This document shows, in pieces, positions 55,931-64,000 of a stretch of DNA of 64,000 nucleotides. The first letter of the stretch is position 1; the number at the start of each line of letters is the position of its first letter. The notes under the pieces were generated by a model. It saw only the letters and a list, made by a program, of their open reading frames with translations, was not told the origin of the DNA and ran no database searches. This DNA comes from Ashinkailepas kermadecensis (lineage: Eukaryota; Arthropoda; Thecostraca; Neolepadidae). The position numbers and the translations under genes are program-made. Location of the stretch: contig JAOTOM010002909.1 of the NCBI GenBank assembly GCA_034440615.1, forward strand, positions 59,615-123,614, written 5' to 3'.

Positions 55931-57907
55931 GACCTGTACCGTGCGCGTCCGGGATGTACACATTGTGACCTTGGGGCGATGGGTGACGTCACAGGTCAGA
56001 CGAAGTGAAAATAAAAATTTCTGAAAGTCGCACCTCCCGAACAACTTATCGGGGCACCGGATCTACAGGTTGATCCGCCTTAGACGGCAGTCAACGGTCC
56101 CGGATCTTGCGAATCTCATGGGTACACAGGTTTACATTTGTGATGATGGCTGACGCCAAGGTGGGTATCAGAGTAAGATGAAATTTAAACAAGTGGGAAC
56201 TTGACGAACTCAAACCTTCAGCTATTCAATCTCGACACCCAATGCTAGAGTTATTCACGGTAACAATAGTAAAGTCTCACGGTAAACAGTGAGCAAAACT
56301 GAAATGGCAATGATACTGGTAGTATGTACCATCTATATTTTATGCATGGTGAACTTGAGGAAATGTCAAGGGCATAGCAGAAGGCTTATGAACATTATTG
56401 GCGTTGTTAAACCGAAGTTTTAACCCATTCCTTACATGCATCACCAAAGGTCTAATGCTACATTTGGAAATTATTGGTGTGGTACTGACGACACCAAAAG
56501 TACACAAGGCCTGGTCAACGGTACCTTTACTTATCCTTCTGATATGTGGACTTCATGTTGCTGCTTTCTTTAAAATAAATATTCAGATATAGCTTGAATC
56601 GGTACCTATGACTTTCACTGATACCTATCTGAGCTATGATGACCCGAAAAAGGTCGCGTCCCGCTTGCCCTACGTTTGACCTCTCGTCACATCGGGATTA
56701 CATCACATCGCTGTTATATGCTACGAATATCGATGGTTATCATGAGACCTGGGCCATGGGACATGCGTCAAAACACAACTGCATTATCTTGGAACTGCCA
56801 GGGCTCCATTAATGTTTATACAGAATCAGACAATCAAGAAGATGAATTATGTCACGGGTAATCTACATTGATTCACATTGGTCCACATTGTGCTTACGTA
56901 CTACTCTGACTTACACGTGAGTACAAAACCATGCTGCAGCTTTAACCTACCGACCCGAGCGGCAATATCCCATTCAGTGTCGGAACGAAAACATGGCTTG
57001 ATGACGGCATAACCGGTGGCCTGGGATGACCTCTGAGAAAACGTTTTGGCACGAGGTGTAGAGTTGATGACAACGTTTTGGCACGAGGTGTAGAGTTGAT
57101 GACATGAGTACTGAACGCCCAAAGGCGCCGTATCGCTTAGTTCTTCATTTATCTGACAAAAAAGAGATAGTTGGGTGAAGTGAACATCCCGTACAACCAT
57201 AGTAAATACCGGGTTTACATTGGCCTGCCCTCCCCTGGAGACCACCCTGGCTGCGTTTTTGCATCAGACGGAATACTAAGTGGAAATAGAGGAAAGGCTT
57301 ATTGGAATAGGTTTATAGGAACGGAAATAGTGGAAAGGCTGTATTCTTTCACAGTTCTCCGCTACCGTGAAACAATACAGCAAAGCACAGAGCGTTTGCC
57401 TGATGGCGTGCTGGTTCGTGTTTGTTTCTGGATTCGTATCGCGCTACCAGGTGATGTTCGATACCTTATTACATCATATTATCGCATCATATTATCTTCA
57501 GGCTTCAATCTCACTTCGACTAAGTAGTTTCATCTATTCATGTCAGTGGATTCTCATGAGTAAAAACATCTGCCCGTAGCGGTGACAAAAAAATCTAACC
57601 AATAAAACGCCTTCACAGCTAATGCATGCTACTGTGGTACTGGAAATCACGCACTATCTATGCTGATGCTATGCGCCGTCAACAACGTGAGCAAAATTCG
57701 TGTGAATAGCTCTGCTGAGCAGCGCATAACTCCCTGGCCGGGCCTACCCAGTACCCATATTTGTAATGGAAAATTACACAGACGTGGTCGATCCACAATT
57801 GCCCGCACATTTCTTGAATGCACTGATGCGGTAGAAATGGCGTTTAAGAATGTGGCTCTAATTGGCATGTTTGTTTTCAAACTCGCATGGTGACCAGCTA
57901 GTTGCGC
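55931..57907. other. unique sequence with a two-copy 32-bp repeat
   Basis: ACGTTTTGGCACGAGGTGTA GAGTTGATGAC occurs at 57041 and 57073. No other feature or gene was recognised. Confidence 0.4.
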
Positions 57908-58115
57908 CACCATCCGGTACCATCCGGTACCATCCGGCACCATCCGGCACCATCCGGTACCATCCGGCACAAACTGGCACCATCCGGCACCATCCGGTAC
58001 CATCCGGCACTGTCCGGCACCATCCGGCACCATCCGGTACTATCCGGCACCGTCCGGTACCATCCGACACAAACCGGCACCATCCGACACCGTCCGACTC
58101 CATCCGGTACAAACC
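57908..58115. repeat. 10-bp tandem repeat, about 20 copies
   Basis: Unit CATCCGGTAC or CATCCGGCAC, with CGTCCGG and AAACTGG variants. The short GC-rich period creates pentapeptide-like open frames in several frames on both strands. Confidence 0.97.
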
Positions 58116-58704
58116 GGCTGACGGCCGCACCGGGTGCGAAGGGACCTCCCCGCCCCGCCCGGCTGCTGGCAAGCAATGCATCTCCGGCAGCTGACGGCAT
58201 CAGATGGCGTCTCGGCTGGCAGTGCGCCCACCATTGTGTCAATGGCTGTAATTCTATCACAGGATGGCCGGCCGGCCGGCGTCCGACCGACACGAGAGGC
58301 GCACCGCCGCGCCGTCTCCGAGGCAATGTGTACAGGGTGACTGACAGTCGAGAGAGACGGCTGGACAATGCACTGAAACGTATTTGTATGTCTGAATACC
58401 TCCTGGACAAGCGGTTTGTCCGGGAGTTCCTCGTCAGTACATACCTTCACGTTAGAATAATGACAATACAAACAAAACATTAATATTAGAATGTGTAACG
58501 ACCGTTTTTTTTCTCATCCTACAGTTTCCCACCATCTCAGCTGCAGGTACCGCCAGGCACGAGAAAACTGGCCGGGAAATCCTCAGTCTGCACCTTCGAA
58601 GGTGAAGACAGGGGCGCACCGACGACCTCCCGCAACGAGACGGCAGACTTCACCGCCTCCGGGATAGGGAGGGAGCGCAGAGAACCCGTTATAGAGAGGA
58701 AGTG
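58116..58704. other. CpG-rich unique sequence, no gene supported
   Basis: GC-rich to about 58340, then ordinary. Open frames running in from the 10-bp array are not credible coding regions. Confidence 0.4.
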
Positions 58705-58960
58705 GATGACTGACAACTGGGAGTGGGTGACTGATGGCTGGGAGTGGATGACTGAAAGCTGGGAGTGGGTGACCGATGTCTGGGAGTGGGTGACTGACGG
58801 TGGTGGGTAACTGACGGCTGGGAGTGGGTAATATACAGTTGGGAGTGGGTGACTGTAGACTGGGAGTGGGTGACTGTAGACTGGGAGTGGGTGACTGTAG
58901 ACTGGGAGTGGGTGACTGACGGCTGGGAGTGGATGATATACAGTTGGGAGTGGGAACTGT
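58705..58960. repeat. 21-bp tandem repeat GGGAGTGGGTGACTG, about 12 copies
   Basis: Unit CTGGGAGTGGGTGACTGTAG A, with insertions and ATATACAGTT variants. Confidence 0.93.
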
Positions 58961-59034
58961 AACTGACTGTGACGTCAGTAACGTCAGCTGACATTTCCAC
59001 ATTGTGGCATGCCATCCCACTCAGCGAGTCTGGG

Positions 59035-59265
59035 AGCATATACATACACACATATACATACATGGATACATATACATACATGGATACATATACATGCATA
59101 GAGGAATATACATACACACATACATATATATGGATACATATACATACACACATATACATGCATGGAGGCATACACATATACACATACACACATACATACA
59201 CATAGAGGCATATACATACACACATATACATAGATACATATACATACATGGAGGCATACACGGTA
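59035..59265. repeat. CATACA/TATACA cryptic microsatellite
   Basis: Dense TACATACACACATATACATA words, with interspersed GATACA and GGAGGCA. Open frames are low complexity. Confidence 0.93.
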
Positions 59266-59699
59266 GGCAGCGGCTGGCTGGTGCTACGCAGCAAATCAAT
59301 GCAATATGCAATATGCAGCATGCACGTCATGGGAGCATCCCTTAATCTGCATTGGCCTCGTAATCGGCCGGTTCGCGGCCAGCAGCAACATCGATTCTCA
59401 CTCCTCAACACGCTGCCAGGTCCTGCAACGGCGGCTGCAAACTAATCAATGACACCATCGGCAGCGCAGTCTCGGCCGCGAATGGGCTGCTGACGGCGCC
59501 GGTGCCAATGACGCCATCGGCACCGCTCCGCAGAACATGGCGCAGCTCCACGCCCAGAGGCCCGGCTACCGGTGATGGCCGTGACGCCGCCCCCCCCTCC
59601 GGGGGGGAGGATCTGGTGCTGCGGCCGCCTGTCCCGCCTCCCACCTACCTGGCCGCCAGCGGGATCGATAGCGGCCGCGAGGCGCAGATAGCCGGCCGG
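59266..59699. other. GC-rich unique stretch, no gene supported
   Basis: CpG-rich at 59460-59700. On the minus strand GGCGGCCAG|GTAGGTGGG (about 59650) is donor-like. Without a recognisable product no exon is called. Confidence 0.35.
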
Positions 59700-60035
59700 C
59701 CGCCGCAGATGGCGGCGGGCTGAGCACACGGCCCAGGTCGGGACACAGCTGGAGTCCGCCTCCCACAATTACGGAGCAGCCAGCCAGTCGCAGGTGGCAG
59801 CGGGCAGAGCACACCGACCCAGGTCGGGACACAGCTGGAGTCCGCCTCCCACAATTACGGAGCAGCCAGCCAGTCGCAGGTGGCAGCGGGCAGAGCACAC
59901 CGACCCAGGTCGGAACACAGCTCTGGAGTCTGTTTCCCACAAATACGGAGCAGCCAGCCGCCGCAAATGGCAGCGGGCTGAGCACACCGGCCCAGGTCGG
60001 AACACAGCTGGAGTCTGTTTCCCACAAATACGCAA
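59700..60035. repeat. 86-bp minisatellite, 3-4 copies
   Basis: CAGCTGGAGTC-type anchors recur at 59746, 59832, 59918 and 60005. The unit contains CCCACAATTACGGAGCAGCC and GCGGGCAGAGCACACCGACC. Confidence 0.95.
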
Positions 60036-60294
60036 CTTCGCGTCTGTCTCGAGAAATTACTGCAACTCGCAGGGACTGAGTGAGCCCCATGCAGGTCGTC
60101 CAACTGCACTGATAGTCAAAGTCACACAAAAGCCCATGTTTTATTTGTTGTGCTTAGTAGAACATTTCTTTTTGTCTCATTTGGAAAGAAAAACAACATT
60201 TGTTCTGGTTTATCGCTTTTGTTATTCCTTTGCACTGACACGAGGGCTGCCTCCACGATCTTGGACGGCTTTTTCAACCTCTGCATGGCATTGA

Positions 60295-61570
60295 CCACCA
60301 CCTCAGCACATCAGCCGCCACCTCACCACACCAGTTGCCACATCACCATACTAGCCGCCACCTCACCACACCAGTTGCTACCTAACTACACTAGCCGCCA
60401 CCTCACCACATCAGTTGCTACCTAACTACACTAGCCGCCACCTTACCACACCAGTTGCTACCTAACTACACTAGCCGCCACCTCACCACACCAGTTGCTA
60501 CCTAACTACACTAGCCGCCACCTCACCACATCAGTTGCCGCCTCACCATGTCAGTCGCCACCTACCACACCAGCCACCGCCTCACCATACCGGGCACCAT
60601 TTCACAACACCAGCCGATAACTAACCAAACCGGGCACCACCTCACCACACCAGCCACCGCGTAACCATGCCCGCCGCCACCTTACCACACCAGTTGCTAC
60701 CTAACTACACTAGCCGCCACCTCACCACATCAGTTGCCGCCTCACCATGTCAGTCGCCACCTACCACACCAGCCACCGCCTCACCATACCGGGCACCATT
60801 TCACAACACCAGCCGATAACTAACCAAACCGGGCACCACCTCACCACACCAGCCACCGCGTAACCATGCCCGCCGCCACCTTACCACACCAGTTGCTACC
60901 TAACTACACTAGCCGCCACCTCACCACACCAGTTGCTACCTAACTACACTAGCCGCCACCTCACCACATCAGTTGCCGCCTCACCATGTCAGTCGCCACC
61001 TACCACACCAGCCACCGCCTCACCATACCGGGCACCATTTCACAACACCAGCCGATAACTAACCAAACCGGGCACCACCTCACCACACCAGCCACCGCGT
61101 AACCATGCCCGCCGCCACCTCACCACACCAGTTGCCGCCTCACCATGTCAGTCGCCACCTACCACACCAGCCACCGCCTCACCATACCGGGCACCATTTC
61201 ACAACACCAGCCGATAACTAACCAAACCGGGCACCACCTCACCACACCAGCCACCGCGTAACCATGCCCGCCGCCACCTTACCACACCAGTTGCTACCTA
61301 ACTACACTAGCCGCCACCTCACCACATCAGTTGCCGCCTCACCATGTCAGTCGCCACCTACCACACCAGCCACCGCCTCACCATACCGGGCACCATTTCA
61401 CAACACCAGCCCATAACTAACCAAACCGGGCACCACCTCACCACACCAGCCACCGCGTAACCATGCCCGCCGCCACCTCACCACACCAGTTGCCACCTCA
61501 CCATGTCAGTCGCTACCTCACCACACCAGCCACCGCCTCACCATACCGGGTACCACTTCACCATAGCGGC
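60295..61570. repeat. CACCTCACCACACCAG array with about 195-bp higher-order unit
   Basis: Basic 20-22-bp words (GCCACCTCACCACACCAGTT, GCTACCTAACTACACTAGCC) are organised into a long block. It runs from TCAGTTGCCGCCTCACCATG through CCGGGCACCATTTCACAACA to CCACCGCGTAACCATGCCCG, repeated about five times. Confidence 0.95.
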
Positions 61571-61579
61571 CGATACCTT

Positions 61580-61797
61580 AACGCACGACACACACACACG
61601 TACAGTGTACAAAACGTACCGGCCGTACATGACCGACACACACACGTACAGTGTATACAACGTACCAGCTGTACATGACCGACACACACACACGTACAGT
61701 GTACAAAACGTACCAGCTTTACATGACCGACATACACACACGTACAGTGTACAAAACGTACCAGCTGTACATGACGGACACACACACACGTGCACAT
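61580..61797. repeat. about 50-bp tandem repeat, 4 copies
   Basis: Unit GACACACACACACGTACAGT GTACAAAACGTACCAGCTGT ACATGACC. Confidence 0.96.
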
Positions 61798-62845
61798 ATA
61801 CACACACCCACGCATGCACTAATAGACGCAAGCCAGACACACAGATCAAGGCAACCTTCACCACCTGTTGGGTACTGACTGGCCCACCGCCGGTACAGGC
61901 GCCGACGGTGAGTAGGTGGTACATGATGAAGGTAGTTACTATGCACATGCTCTCGATTTCACCTACGTACGCTGTCAGCTAAACACAAGCTCCCATGGGC
62001 TGTGCTAAAAGCATAATCCATCACATGTTTTCAGATTTGCCAGCCAAGATGATAGGAACTTGGGGCGTGGGACTGCCGATCTCCCACTGTGGAGGAGCTT
62101 TAACATAAACATCATGAGCGCTGCATGTAAAGAAGCAACCGATTTTTGTTTCTTTTTTTCCAACTGTGGGCTAATTCCAGCCCTAGGCAATACCAATCAG
62201 CTGCTGGGGTGTCGTTTTGCTACATACATGACGCATGTGGCGATTGTGATCGATATCAGTTTTTATCTGTGCGCGCACCAAGTTCACCAATTACGGTGCA
62301 GAATTGTTGTGACAATAGAAAGAAAAGCTTTCGTGAAACGCAACTCTATGCAACGCAGCTGTTCACATATCAATCCTTCCCACGGGAGCTTCGCTGGCGT
62401 GGCAGCACGTGCGCCATATATCATTTTCAACCGGTGAATTTGCTTGAAGCAAACTGGCCGATTGATAGATGGATTTCGATGGCGCTTTGACAAAAGCTAT
62501 TTGGCTATTGTCACAAAAATGCTGCACTGCAATTGGTTCAATTGGTGCGCGCACAGATGAAAAACTGATGTCGATCACAATCGTCACACGCGTCATATAT
62601 GTAGCTAAACGACACCCCAGCAGCTGGCGCTATTGTCCAACCTGACTCGATAGGCCTTGGGCTAATTCATGCATTTTCCGCACTTCCTTGTCAGGCATCA
62701 GATTATGACGGAGGATATGTTATCGTTAGCGATTGTCCAGGAAAATGCCCGGCGGACATTTTTCCCGTGCATGCCCTCCTTTGCCCAGTAAATATAGTGA
62801 TTCCATCACACATCTACCATGTACTGTCCCATTATCACCCCTGAC
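61798..62845. other. unique sequence, no gene supported
   Basis: GCCGACG|GTGAGTAGG (about 61907) is donor-like on the plus strand, but no exon is recognised upstream. Confidence 0.35.
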
Positions 62846-62853
62846 ATCACAAG

Positions 62854-63255
62854 CAGTGGCGCAACCAGGATTTCAGTTCGGGGGGGGCAGGGTTGGAGAG
62901 CGGGCCCCCTCGCAAGCGGGCCCCCCTCATGTTTTTAAAAAGTCTGCGGAAAACATGCACTTACTTTTGAGCGGGCCCCTATGTTTGTAAAACTTCGCAG
63001 AAATAAAAGCACTTTTCCTTTATCAGGTTCGAGGCGGGCCCTGGTTAAAACGGGCCCCCAGATTTTCAGTTGGTTCAAAGGGCCCTGATTCGAGCCACAG
63101 ATCCGATTCGCGGGCCCCTAGCCAGGGCTCTTGAGTAGGGTGGCCCACTCCGAGCCAGGGGCCCGCTTCGCGGGCCCCTGGCTCCGAGCGGGCCCCAAAA
63201 AAATTTCGGGGGGGGGGGGGGCATGGCCCCTTGGCCCCCCCTGGTTGCGCTACTG
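62854..63255. mobile_element. 402-bp hAT-like MITE with exact 8-bp target duplication
   Basis: Left end CAGTGGCGCAACCAGGATTT. Right end, reverse-complemented, CAGTAGCGCAACCAGGGGGG. ATCACAAG flanks both sides (62846-62853 and 63256-63263). The interior is rich in GGGCCCC words and GCGGGCCCC inverted blocks (63100-63195). Non-autonomous. Shares the terminal motif with the 200-bp family but not its interior. Confidence 0.92.
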
Positions 63256-63263
63256 ATCACAAG

Positions 63264-64000
63264 TAACACAAACTTCTAGCCGTGAATTTCCTGCACACGC
63301 TCATTTCACTTATGGACAATGATTATGCGTGCATTTCGGATCCCCGAATAATTGGTGAATAATACAACACACCTCAACACAAATCAAAATCAAACAAATA
63401 AAAGATCTACGGAGCAAAACGGTCATTACTTCATAAAAAAATGTGCGGAAATCATGCATGGACCACTGCATAAACCACTGCATAGACCACTGCATAGACC
63501 ACGGAAATCATGCATAGACCAGTGCAAGTTGGTAAGCTCGGAGTCGATTTCAAGCATTTCCAGCTCTGCAATCAGCTGTTGTACAAAGTCACAACCCCAG
63601 AACTAAAATTGCTCGAACTCAGCGGGGCAATGGACAGCTATCCAAAGTTGGTAGGACGGTTTTCCTACCAATCGATATGGTTCCTACACACAGGTCACGA
63701 GCACATTATTTTTATCTTGCCGTTGGTAGGATCGGAACCAAATACAGATCCAGAAACCCATTTGTAGGGACGGGTGGGGGAGGGAGCGGTACATTAAAAG
63801 GAAGCCATCCATGAGGCGACGGATTCGGATACTATTGGTGCAATGGAATATGAAAGAACATTTTAAAACTAAAATGTGTGTAAAGTTCGAGACTTTTGCT
63901 GACATGAAACGTTTATGACAAAAATCAGCCACTTTGGTGGCATGACCTCAATATTTATCTCACCAATCCTCTGCACAGGATCCCCCAGGTACCACATCAG
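63264..64000. other. unique sequence with a 12-bp repeat
   Basis: CCACTGCATAGA-type units recur about five times at 63458-63525. No gene was recognised to the window end. Confidence 0.45.

Noticed and set aside
57898..58483. 170- and 193-codon frames through the 10-bp array
   Set aside because: Low-complexity translations of CATCCGGTAC repeats running into CpG-rich sequence, open on both strands.
59405..59720. 5' exon of the transporter in the GC-rich block
   Set aside because: A donor-like site exists, but no TM1-TM3 sequence or plausible start could be read.

Overview
The window is eukaryotic nuclear DNA, most likely from a cephalochordate (amphioxus, Branchiostoma). It holds a multi-exon gene with GT-AG introns, MITE-type DNA transposons and a decayed LINE. 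It also has an extreme load of minisatellites: by my hand tally about a third of the window is tandem repeat. Several arrays straddle intron/exon junctions. From memory, minisatellites of that kind ('mirages') were reported in the amphioxus Adh locus. The organism call is inference, not a database match.

Only one protein-coding gene is well supported. It is a minus-strand SLC6 sodium/chloride-dependent neurotransmitter transporter of the glycine-transporter type, in eleven exons between 31513 and 8045. The exons join in phase into about 515 residues, running from the large second extracellular loop through TM4-TM12 to the cytoplasmic tail. The 5' exons with TM1-TM3 and the start codon were not found; they lie upstream (higher coordinates) or outside the window.

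Layout: 1-5.1 kb holds an inverted pair of repeat arms and a long TA microsatellite. A 29-bp array (5.1-7.8 kb) lies past the 3' end of the gene. The transporter occupies 8.0-31.5 kb. Its introns contain minisatellites of 30, 34, 35, 37, 39, 63, 64, 68, 80 and 100 bp, a LINE reverse-transcriptase fragment, a piggyBac-like MITE and a hAT-like MITE. From 32 to 37 kb are two more MITEs, a 77-bp array and a 33-base G run. A 5.2-kb hAT-like element with an exact 8-bp target duplication spans 38.7-43.8 kb; it is built largely of 21-bp repeats. A 38-bp array lies at 48.0-51.1 kb and a GC-rich 24-bp array, open in several frames, at 51.7-54.7 kb. Smaller arrays, a 58-nt hairpin, a 195-bp higher-order array and another hAT-like MITE fill 55-64 kb.

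The most unusual feature is that five of the ten visible 3' splice sites of the transporter abut a minisatellite on the intron side. In four of these the repeat unit itself carries a copy of the acceptor and usually the first exon bases, giving a series of decoy acceptors just upstream of the real one.
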